Positions 1-5,243 of a stretch of 5,243 nucleotides of DNA are shown here, piece after piece. Both the position numbers and the translations under genes were made by a program. The stretch comes from CAWFKW01 sp964568655. GTDB lineage: Bacteria > Bacteroidota > Ignavibacteria > Tepidaquicellales > OLB5. Numbering within the stretch: position 1 is the stretch's first letter; every line of letters starts with the position of its first letter. The stretch spans positions 1-5,243 of the forward strand of contig CAZMRG010000184.1 in NCBI GenBank assembly GCA_964568655.1, given 5' to 3'. Under the pieces are notes generated by a model. It made no database searches. It saw nothing but the letters and a program-made list of their open reading frames with translations, and was not told the DNA's origin.

Positions 1-2150
1 AATATATTTTCGTAAATAACGGGCAACTCGAGCGAGCTGTTCAGAATCGCCCCTGACCTGAACAGCTGACCGATTTCACGCGCTCTTTCTTTTATCTCAA
101 GTTCCGAATTCCTTAGGGCTTCCTCGACTTTTTTCCGCTCCTCAATTTCTTTCTTTGCATTTTCAAAAAGCCTGGCATTTGCTGTAGCGGCTGCTATTTG
201 CGGAGATAGCGCTTCAAGGAAATTCAGATGATCTGAATTATAAGCGCCTTTTCTAAAGCTGAAAGCCTGAAGCAACCCGACAACTTCGTCATTTAGTATG
301 ATCGGGACCATAATTGCGGTAGCGGGCAACTGGGAATTATCTTTCGCTGTTTCGCTTACTTTTTTACCTTCTACGTAAATGATCTTTCTGCAATTATCAA
401 GTTCTGCCTTGTAGTCAAGGAATAATTCAGGTTTCCCGGTTTTTATAACTCTGCTCTGGATACCGCCTTCGCCCGGATTCAGAGGAATTGGCGGAATTGA
501 GGCCGCGTCGAGTTTTTCACCATCATTAATAACGAACTCGTACCTGATCAGTTTATCTTCTTTATTGAACGATGAAATAGCAAAAACATAACACTCCATC
601 GAGTTCTTAACCACTTTGAATATATTTTCATAAATAGCAGAAAGATCAAGTGTGCTGTTAAGCGCAAGGCCAGCCTGGTGCAGGCGCTCCATATCGCGCG
701 CTCTTTCGTTTAGCAATTTAGCGGATATTTTAAGAGCCTCCTCCGCGTTCTTCCTTTCCGTAATATCTCTTACAATACTCTGATAAAAACTTTTGTTATT
801 TATAACAATTGCTCTTGTGCTCGCTTCTACCGGGAATACAGAGCCGTCTTTTCTCGTATGTTCCGTTTCGTACACTATCCCGTCCGTACCATGGAGCTTT
901 GCTCTCAGCTTACTGTAACCGTCCTTTTCTTTAAGCGAGCGAAGGTCTTTAGCCGCCATTCCCAAAAGCTCTTCGTTTAAATACTGGTAAGTATCCGAAG
1001 CTTTTTCGTTCGCAAAAACAATATTTTCATTGTCATCAACAAGAAATATATTATCGTTTGCATGTTTTGTGAGAATCTCAAAATGTTTAAGTATAGCTTC
1101 TTTGGCTAATTGAGATTCATATTGTTCTTTATAAAGCTTTGCAAGCATGGATTTTCGTACCAGCAGAATTAAAAATCCGCTAAGCCCAATAAACGAAACT
1201 GCGAACATAAAGATAAAAAGGCTATGCTGCCCGAGAGGCCTGAAAACTTCTTCTTCGTCGATCTTAGATATTATATACCAATCGGAATTCGGAATTCTCA
1301 ACGCGTATACGAAGACTTTCTCATTTCTGTAATCCACCGCCTTTATCAGCGAATCGTTACTTGTTATTGCAATCGCGCTCGCCAGTTCTTTATCCGAAAG
1401 AGGAGCTTTAAACTTCAGAGGCGTGTCATCCCTGAACCTTAAAGGGCTTAGGAATAAAACTGAATCCGATTCTTTACGCACTATGAAATTTTCCCCTGTT
1501 TCAGAAGCATAGGGCCACGCCTTTATGAACGGGTAAAGATATGAATAAGGGTCTATGAAGAAGACGACATATCCGGCGCTATGAGAACGTTCAGATGGAT
1601 TTTTCCATAAAGGGGCAATAAGAGGCATTTCCGGCTTTCCGCCGCTGGAATAAATATCGCTAAGATATTCATCCTTTGATAAAGATCCTTTTTCAATAAT
1701 TTCAGCCTTTGCAGAATCAAGTTTGCCGTCAAATTTGTCTGTCCATAGTATTGTTTTTTTGGATGAGTCAAGTAAAACCCCTGAATAATAACTGTAAACA
1801 CTTACCCGTTTAGTAAGCCAGGTAAGTATGTTACTCCTTTTTAAACTGTCACTTTGGCCGCCGGAAAGATAATTTCTGAATTCGTCTATAATAAGCCGGT
1901 TATATTCAATAACATCGGCATCTGCAAGCCGTTCTTTCATCCAGTCATGGATCTGAGAACTTTTAAGATGTGAAACCGCTGAAAGGTTTGAGTAAATATT
2001 TTTTTCAGTTTGGTCTTTTTGAGAATAATAATATAAGAGCGATGTAACTAATATAATAGTTGTTAGCAATGCAAACACAACAAACGAGATTCGTTTGAAT
2101 TTAGTAATGTTTTGACCGTGGGAGGAACTTCCAATTTCTAATGTCTGCAT
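1..2150 (-). CDS. Membrane sensor protein, dCACHE-PAS-GAF-(GAF), likely sensor kinase; 3' end cut off by window
   Basis: This is an open frame of 716 codons from ATG at 2150-2148 to the window edge with no stop, so the C-terminal output domain is missing. Seen: TM helix about residues 21-42; extracytoplasmic region 43-309; TM helix 310-331; PAS with PAC end about 357-465, ending in DITERK; a helical linker 466-486; GAF about 490-650; a charged coiled-coil linker 655-692 with EERKKVEEAL; then a second GAF beginning at 693. The periplasmic part has QIHDWMKER (W70) and a stretch from D200 with DPYSYLYP and then WP (W212, P213). I recognise these as typical of dCACHE sensors that feed kinases or cyclases. 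It probably binds a small extracellular ligand and signals through PAS/GAF and coiled coils. Output could be a histidine kinase, a GGDEF domain or a PP2C phosphatase; kinase is the likeliest guess. The start is the first ATG before TM1, with no clear Shine-Dalgarno. It is divergent from the two-component pair at 2467. Confidence 0.88.
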   Translation of the reverse strand, partial: MQTLEIGSSSHGQNITKFKRISFVVFALLTTIILVTSLLYYYSQKDQTEKNIYSNLSAVSHLKSSQIHDWMKERLADADVIEYNRLIIDEFRNYLSGGQSDSLKRSNILTWLTKRVSVYSYYSGVLLDSSKKTILWTDKFDGKLDSAKAEIIEKGSLSKDEYLSDIYSSGGKPEMPLIAPLWKNPSERSHSAGYVVFFIDPYSYLYPFIKAWPYASETGENFIVRKESDSVLFLSPLRFRDDTPLKFKAPLSDKELASAIAITSNDSLIKAVDYRNEKVFVYALRIPNSDWYIISKIDEEEVFRPLGQHSLFIFMFAVSFIGLSGFLILLVRKSMLAKLYKEQYESQLAKEAILKHFEILTKHANDNIFLVDDNENIVFANEKASDTYQYLNEELLGMAAKDLRSLKEKDGYSKLRAKLHGTDGIVYETEHTRKDGSVFPVEASTRAIVINNKSFYQSIVRDITERKNAEEALKISAKLLNERARDMERLHQAGLALNSTLDLSAIYENIFKVVKNSMECYVFAISSFNKEDKLIRYEFVINDGEKLDAASIPPIPLNPGEGGIQSRVIKTGKPELFLDYKAELDNCRKIIYVEGKKVSETAKDNSQLPATAIMVPIILNDEVVGLLQAFSFRKGAYNSDHLNFLEALSPQIAAATANARLFENAKKEIEERKKVEEALRNSELEIKERAREIGQLFRSGAILNSSLELPVIYENI

Positions 2151-2186
2151 ATTCTCAAAACCCGCATTGATTAAGTTTTGTACATA

Positions 2187-2194
2187 CAAAATTA
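2187..2194 (-). promoter_or_regulatory. Possible -7 box (TAATTTTG) for the dCACHE sensor gene
   Basis: Read on the minus strand this is TAATTTTG, an exact match to the TAnnTTTG -7 element known from Bacteroidota promoters. It lies 36 bases before the ATG at 2150, which would give a short leader of about 30 nt. I could not find a clean TTTG -33 element at the usual spacing, and the octamer can occur by chance in AT-rich DNA. The assignment also depends on the host being from Bacteroidota or close to it. Confidence 0.25.
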
Positions 2195-2215
2195 TGTTTT
2201 AACAACTATTAAAGG

Positions 2216-2247
2216 TGTAGCGCTAAATTTGATTGTTTTGTAGCGCT
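2216..2247. repeat. Paired direct repeat TGTAGCGCT, 23-bp spacing, candidate operator
   Basis: TGTAGCGCT occurs at 2216-2224 and again at 2239-2247, exactly 23 bp apart, about two helical turns. Each copy contains the palindrome AGCGCT and is followed a few bases later by TTTGATT (2228-2234 and 2248-2253 region), so similarity extends past the core. TAGCGC recurs at 2461-2466, directly before the ATG of the kinase gene. Same-face spacing of two identical sites between divergent genes is the expected arrangement for a dimeric or cooperative regulator. The site lies just upstream of the possible minus-strand -7 box. The binding protein is unknown; the NarL-type regulator at 3929 is one candidate. 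Confidence 0.5.
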
Positions 2248-2255
2248 TTTGATTA

Positions 2256-2311
2256 CACAATAATAGACAATTTCACGATGGCAGAATTATAAATGATGCA
2301 TTATTATTGTG
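2256..2311. repeat. 10-bp inverted repeat in the divergent intergenic region
   Basis: CACAATAATA at 2256-2265 is perfectly complementary in reverse to TATTATTGTG at 2302-2311, with a 36-bp interval. It is AT-rich and the arms are far apart, so it is more plausible as a pair of protein-binding half-sites than as an RNA hairpin. No T-tract follows. It could also be chance in this AT-rich stretch. Confidence 0.3.
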
Positions 2312-2466
2312 GTAGTAAATCAGATTTTAACTCTAGATATTAACAGAAAGTTAGCCCACTTTGGAGCTGGACCCCTGGAAAGGTGAAAATTTCTCAAATT
2401 ATTTATATGATTAAGTTAGGCGCAATGCAGAGACCACATTATTTTGAGAACATAACGGGATAGCGC

Positions 2467-3924
2467 ATGAAAGAGCCGGTAAGTATTCTGATAGTTGAAG
2501 ACGAGCGGATAATTGCAATCGACATAGCCAATACATTACGCAGATTGGGTTATTCAGTCACCGCTGAGGCTTCAAGGGGCGATGAGGCGCTTGAAATAGT
2601 TGCAAGAAAAAAACCCGACCTGGTGCTGATGGATATTTTATTGAAAGGAGAAATGGACGGGATCGAATGTGCAAGCATTATTGATGAGAAGTATAAGATA
2701 CCGGTTGTATATCTGACGGCCCACCAGGATAACGCAACGATTGAAAAGACAAAATCAACGAACCCTTACGGATTTATATCAAAGCCGCTGGATGAGAGAG
2801 ACCTTAACATCTGCATCAAAAATGCCATGTACAGGCACGATTCGGAAATAAAATACCAGGATATAAAAGAGAAATATTTCAGGCTTACAGAAAATGCCAG
2901 AGACATGGTATACAGGTACTCTCTGACCGATAAGCGGTTTGAATATATTAACAAGTCATCAGTGAATATTACCGGATTTTCACCGGAAGAGTTTTATAAA
3001 GAAGCTGAACCGGTTATAAAATACATTAATTTGTCCGGATTCAGCTATGACCAAAACTCCATTACAATATCGGACGCTTTTTCGCACAGAGGCTCGGAGT
3101 ACCGGGTTACGGATAAGAACGGAAATTCAAAGTGGCTGTTTCAAAAGAGCGTTATAATCAGCGATGATTCCGGTTCGCCAGTTGCTATAGAAGGTATCGT
3201 ATCAGACATATCCCAGAGAAAGGCTTATGAACAACAAATAACGGAAGCGAATAATCAACTTCACTCTCTTGCAGGTTATATCGAAAAGATCCGTGAGGAA
3301 GAAAGACTGGCTATTTCCAGGGAAATTCACGACCAGCTTGGACAGGACCTTACAGTTATGAAAGTCGACGTGTATCTGCTTTCCAAAAAAGCGCTGGATG
3401 AAAACGCGCTTGAAGACAGGGTTGAGATCTCGCGGGATTTCCAGCTGATTGGCGACAAAATTAACGAGACTATAGACAAGGTAAGAAAGATCTCTTCGGA
3501 TCTGAGGCCTGACCTGCTTGACAGACTGGGATTGATCGAGGCTATCGAGTGGCATATTTCAGAATTTGAAAAAAGAACGGGCATACAGTGCAATTTTGAG
3601 AATAACATGCCTGAAGTCGAATTTTCGGAAAAGATTTCCGTTCAGATATTCCGTATATTGCAGGAGCTTCTTACAAACGTAACCAGGCATTCAAAAGCCG
3701 ACGAAGTGGATATAAGCCTGCGGCTTAAGGACGGCAATTTTGAAATGCATTTTAAAGATAACGGGATAGGCATCACGGAAGAACAAATCGCTGAGAAAAG
3801 CTCGCTGGGCATTATGGGCTTAAAAGAAAGAGTGTATTTGCAGGACGGGAAAATAGAGATCAGCGGTTCCAAAGGAAAAGGCACTTCTATCAGGATCTCA
3901 ATACCATTCGAATTTAAGATTTAA
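2467..3924 (+). CDS. REC-PAS-HisKA_3 histidine kinase, NarX/DegS type, soluble
   Basis: This 485-residue cytoplasmic kinase has no TM segment or signal peptide. The N-terminal receiver (about 5-120) has the acid pair E11/D12, phospho-acceptor D56 in LVLMDILLKG, T84 in YLTAH, and K106 in FISKP, all the residues needed for phosphorylation. PAS-PAC covers about 137-252, ending in SDISQRK. The DHp domain begins with a helix from about 258; EERLAISREIHDQLGQDL places the phospho-acceptor at H288. D289 and Q293 form the DxxxQ pattern tied to phosphatase activity in this kinase family. LRPDLLDRLGL (346-356) is the usual second helix. The ATPase domain has the N box with N404, the G1 box DNGIG (431-435), the G2 stretch GIMGLKER (448-455) and GKGTS (470-474). 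The start is fixed by an in-frame TAG at 2461-2463; no strong Shine-Dalgarno is present. It is co-oriented with the regulator 4 nt downstream. Confidence 0.95.
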   Translation: MKEPVSILIVEDERIIAIDIANTLRRLGYSVTAEASRGDEALEIVARKKPDLVLMDILLKGEMDGIECASIIDEKYKIPVVYLTAHQDNATIEKTKSTNPYGFISKPLDERDLNICIKNAMYRHDSEIKYQDIKEKYFRLTENARDMVYRYSLTDKRFEYINKSSVNITGFSPEEFYKEAEPVIKYINLSGFSYDQNSITISDAFSHRGSEYRVTDKNGNSKWLFQKSVIISDDSGSPVAIEGIVSDISQRKAYEQQITEANNQLHSLAGYIEKIREEERLAISREIHDQLGQDLTVMKVDVYLLSKKALDENALEDRVEISRDFQLIGDKINETIDKVRKISSDLRPDLLDRLGLIEAIEWHISEFEKRTGIQCNFENNMPEVEFSEKISVQIFRILQELLTNVTRHSKADEVDISLRLKDGNFEMHFKDNGIGITEEQIAEKSSLGIMGLKERVYLQDGKIEISGSKGKGTSIRISIPFEFKI

Positions 3925-3928
3925 AGAT

Positions 3929-4561
3929 ATGACCGATCTAATAATTGCAGATGACCATAAACTTTTCAGAGAAGGTTTAAAGAAGATCCTGATGAGCGAA
4001 CCTGATTTAAATGTGGTTGGCGAAGCATCCAATTCGATGGAGGTTCTGGAATATGCAAGGAACCATGAGGTTGACCTTGTTACACTTGACCTTAGTATGC
4101 CGGGAGCAAGCGGGCTGGAAACCATAAAAGATCTGAAACGAATAAATAAAAACATTAAGGTTCTTATTATAAGCATGCACCCTGAAGAGAGGTTTGCGCT
4201 TAGATGCATAAAAGCGGGAGCCTCGGGGTATATAACAAAAGAAAGATCGCCTGAAGAACTGGTTGGCGCAATAAGGAGAATTTTAAACGGTCAGAAATAC
4301 ATCAGCGAAAGGCTCGGCGAAATTTTATCGGAGGGACTGGACACAGATAATACCGACATGCCTCACAGTAAGCTTTCTGACAGGGAATACGAAATCTTTG
4401 TCAAAATAGCCTCAGGAGATAAAGCTTATAAAATTGCAGAGGATCTGATGATAAGCGTTTCTACCGTAAATACATACCGCGCAAGGATACTTGAAAAAAT
4501 GAACCTGAAAAGTAACGTTGGAATGACATATTATGCCATGAAAAACAATTTGATTGAATAA
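3929..4561 (+). CDS. NarL/FixJ-family response regulator (REC-LuxR HTH)
   Basis: This 210-residue regulator has the usual family length and two domains. The receiver (about 2-118) shows acid residues D8/D9 in IIADDHKLFREG, phospho-acceptor D54 in LVTLDLSMPG, S82 in place of the commoner threonine, and K104 in YITKE. A linker of about 30 residues leads to the LuxR-type helix-turn-helix at about 148-208, which starts KLSDREYEIF; the recognition helix region is SVSTVNTYRARILEKM. The gene starts 4 nt after the TAA of the kinase, so the two are almost certainly co-transcribed and a cognate pair: H288 of the kinase should phosphorylate D54, promoting dimerisation and DNA binding. The target genes are not known. 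The divergent sensor gene or its own operon are possible targets through the TGTAGCGCT repeats. No clear terminator directly follows; 4562-4672 shows nothing I can name. Confidence 0.96.
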   Translation: MTDLIIADDHKLFREGLKKILMSEPDLNVVGEASNSMEVLEYARNHEVDLVTLDLSMPGASGLETIKDLKRINKNIKVLIISMHPEERFALRCIKAGASGYITKERSPEELVGAIRRILNGQKYISERLGEILSEGLDTDNTDMPHSKLSDREYEIFVKIASGDKAYKIAEDLMISVSTVNTYRARILEKMNLKSNVGMTYYAMKNNLIE

Positions 4562-4812
4562 ACTAAACTTGATCACCCGGATGCCTTCAACTAAAAATCC
4601 TGATTAATTAAGAAATCCCCTGCAAATCCACTAATATTCTTCATTTTTTACCTGTTTTTAACGAATTTGTATCATAAAAAATGCTACAAACAAATCGTTC
4701 TTTATTCTATACCGCAGGCTAAACCAAAAGGTTATATTTGTGACAGAGATATGAATTAACCCTTTTAGAAGTTCCAAATAAAACAGAAAACCCCTTTTAA
4801 GCAATTCGATTA

Positions 4813-4826
4813 GACCTCTTTTGGTC
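4813..4826. other. Small GACC/GGTC hairpin in repeat unit 1
   Basis: GACC at 4813-4816 pairs with GGTC at 4823-4826 around a loop TCTTTT. The same stem recurs in unit 2 (5025-5028 with 5035-5038) with a completely different loop, ACACAA, and again at 5230-5243 in unit 3. Retention of both stem arms while the loop changes suggests that the pairing matters. The stem is only four base pairs, so on its own it would be weak. Confidence 0.45.
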
Positions 4827-4844
4827 ACCGCCTATAACCTCTTT

Positions 4845-4878
4845 GGTCCCGGAGCGTGAGTTTTGGGACTTTCTTTTT
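4845..4878 (+). terminator. Terminator-like hairpin with T-tract, repeat unit 1
   Basis: GGTCCC at 4845-4850 pairs with GGGACT at 4865-4870 (five Watson-Crick pairs plus a G-T wobble). The 14-base loop is GGAGCGTGAGTTTT, and TTCTTTTT follows at 4871-4878. On the plus strand this has the form of a weak Rho-independent terminator. It lies about 285 bp beyond the stop of the response regulator and could end that operon's transcript, since nothing better is seen closer. The same structure occurs in the next unit, so it belongs to the repeat and need not have evolved as this operon's terminator. Confidence 0.4.
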
Positions 4879-5024
4879 GCCCTAATGCCATTAAAAACAC
4901 TACATCGGATTCATCTATAGTTCTATACCGGAGGGCAAATTGAAAGGTTATATTTGTATCAGAGTTTTGAATTGACCTTTTTAAGGCTCTAAAATTGTTG
5001 CGAAACCCCTTATACACGCCTAAA

Positions 5025-5038
5025 GACCACACAAGGTC
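5025..5038. other. Small GACC/GGTC hairpin in repeat unit 2
   Basis: GACC (5025-5028) and GGTC (5035-5038) flank the loop ACACAA. This is the counterpart of the hairpin at 4813-4826, with the stem intact and the loop replaced. The unit 3 copy ends exactly at the window edge. Confidence 0.45.
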
Positions 5039-5053
5039 ACGCCTAAACCTCTT

Positions 5054-5087
5054 AAGTCCTGAAGCGAAAGTTTTGGGACTTTTTCTT
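5054..5087 (+). terminator. Terminator-like hairpin with T-tract, repeat unit 2
   Basis: AAGTCCT at 5054-5060 pairs with GGGACTT at 5075-5081 (six Watson-Crick pairs and one T-G wobble) around GAAGCGAAAGTTTT; the T-rich tract continues to about 5088. Compared with unit 1, the left arm has changed at its outer and inner bases but still pairs with the unchanged right arm using wobbles, which supports a conserved structure. Its function as a real terminator is uncertain. Confidence 0.4.
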
Positions 5088-5243
5088 TGTACCGGCGCCA
5101 TAAAATTTGCTACACGGAAATCATGTTTTATTCTATACCGCAGGCTAAACGGAAAGCTTATATTTGTAACAGAGATATGAAATAACCCTTTTTGATCCAA
5201 AAATTTGAACCCTTTAAGCATTTCGAATAGACCTCTTTTGGTC

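Larger units (their letters stand above)
2151..2466. other. Divergent intergenic regulatory region
   Basis: This 316-bp stretch separates the starts of two divergent signalling genes, so it should contain both promoters and any 5' leaders. No supported ORF or tRNA is visible. It contains a pair of TGTAGCGCT direct repeats (2216-2247), a 10-bp inverted repeat (2256-2265 with 2302-2311) and a TAnnTTTG-like box on the minus strand (2187-2194). On the plus strand there are two weak box candidates: TAAATTTG at 2224-2231, overlapping the first direct repeat, and TTATTTTG at 2439-2446, with one mismatch to TAnnTTTG. Neither has a convincing upstream TTTG element at the right spacing, so the plus promoter is not assigned. 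Confidence 0.7.
4658..5243 (-). pseudogene. Repeat-encoded open frame, interrupted by one TAG; doubtful or decayed gene
   Basis: On the minus strand a single frame is open from the window edge at 5243 to a TAG at 4834-4832, then stays open in the same frame to a TAA at 4660-4658. If the first ATG is used (5221-5219), the uninterrupted part is 129 residues. The frame gives repeated strings: an NI-[ST]-F-x-F-x-LRYR motif in all three units, and QRKSPKTFASGLKRF or QKESPKTHAPGPKRL in two. Periods of 216 and 210 are both multiples of three. Against a gene: the 6-bp difference between units 1 and 2 is made of separate 4-, 1- and 1-bp indels, the composition is rich in basic and aromatic residues with no known fold, and there is no visible start signal. 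I do not recognise a family. It may be a broken repeat gene or simply repeat DNA that happens to stay open. Confidence 0.25.
4673..5243. repeat. Tandem array of ~210-216 bp direct repeats, at least 2.6 units, running off the window
   Basis: Three phased units are visible: 4673-4888 (216 bp), 4889-5098 (210 bp) and 5099-5243 (incomplete). Anchors keep phase: a CAT(T)AAAA start at 4673, 4889 and 5099; TTCTATACCG at 4705 (TTCTAT), 4921 and 5131; a TTATATTTGT block at 4733, 4949 and 5159; TTTTGGGACTTT at 4861 and 5071. Units 1 and 3 are closest in the first half, for example CCGCAGGCTAAAC in both, while unit 2 is more diverged. The units differ by substitutions and small indels, so the array is old rather than a recent duplication. 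There are no short regular spacers as in CRISPR, and no transposase or insertion-sequence ends are seen. The left boundary is soft, because similarity fades gradually upstream of 4673. Confidence 0.9.

Noticed and set aside
1147..1442. Plus-strand open frames at 1147-1332 and 1224-1442, and a minus-strand frame at 1553-1801
   Set aside because: All overlap the continuous dCACHE sensor frame, whose domains are clear; these are alternative-frame shadows.
2357..2385. Possible hairpin CACTTT / AAAGGTG in the intergenic region, considered as a riboswitch or leader RNA
   Set aside because: The stem is short with a bulge and a 16-base loop, and no conserved riboswitch core could be recognised around it.
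3202..3555. Minus-strand open frames of about 60-117 codons inside the kinase gene (also 2766-2954, 3327-3608, 3642-3884)
   Set aside because: They lie wholly within the strongly supported REC-PAS-kinase CDS and show no recognisable domains; they are antisense shadows.
3898..4209. Minus-strand open frame opposite the response regulator
   Set aside because: It is antisense to the well-supported receiver domain and has no family features.
4562..4620. Rho-independent terminator directly after the response regulator
   Set aside because: No GC-rich stem followed by a T-tract is visible there; the TTAATTAA palindrome at about 4604 is too weak.
4995..5180. Plus-strand open frame of 61 codons in the repeat array
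   Set aside because: It lies inside repeat units 2 and 3, has no counterpart frame in unit 1 and no known domain; treated as chance.
4673..5243. CRISPR array
   Set aside because: Similarity covers the whole 210-216 bp unit; there are no short identical repeats separated by unique spacers and no cas genes.
4673..5243. Insertion sequence or transposon remnant
   Set aside because: No transposase-like frame, terminal inverted repeats or target duplication could be seen; the units are direct repeats.

Overview
The window holds a bacterial sensory and signal-transduction locus followed by a tandem-repeat array. The codon use is moderately AT-rich. Both large proteins use REC/PAS/GAF/dCACHE architectures, starts lack a clear Shine-Dalgarno sequence, and a TAnnTTTG-like box lies upstream of one gene. 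Together these suggest a member of Bacteroidota or a relative in the Ignavibacteria/Chlorobi neighbourhood, probably environmental. This assignment is an inference; no taxonomic marker is present.

Layout. (1) From 2150 down to base 1 on the minus strand is the first 716 residues of a large membrane sensor: TM helix, periplasmic dCACHE, TM helix, PAS, GAF, and the beginning of a second GAF. Its C-terminal output domain is outside the window. (2) 2151-2466 is a divergent intergenic region of 316 bp. It holds two direct copies of TGTAGCGCT spaced 23 bp apart, a 10-bp inverted repeat, and a possible minus-strand promoter box. (3) 2467-3924 (+) is a soluble REC-PAS-HisKA_3-HATPase histidine kinase of the NarX/DegS type. 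(4) 3929-4561 (+) is a NarL/FixJ-family response regulator, starting 4 nt after the kinase stop and clearly its partner. (5) 4562-4672 is a short spacer with no recognisable feature. (6) 4673 to the window end is an array of 216-bp and 210-bp direct repeats, at least 2.6 copies. Each fully visible unit carries two small hairpins, the second followed by a T-tract. The array continues beyond the window.

How the genes may work together. The kinase and regulator on the plus strand form a compact two-component system: H288 should phosphorylate D54 of the regulator, which then binds DNA through its LuxR-type HTH. The kinase has no membrane segment, but it carries an N-terminal receiver with all catalytic residues, so it can accept input from another kinase. 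The divergent dCACHE sensor is an obvious candidate upstream partner, although its output domain is not visible. The paired TGTAGCGCT motifs between the divergent genes are candidate operators.

The repeat array is the least ordinary part. On the minus strand one reading frame runs through all three units, interrupted by a single TAG, and gives repeated protein-like strings. The indels between units and the conserved hairpins argue for a structured noncoding repeat at least as well as for a gene.
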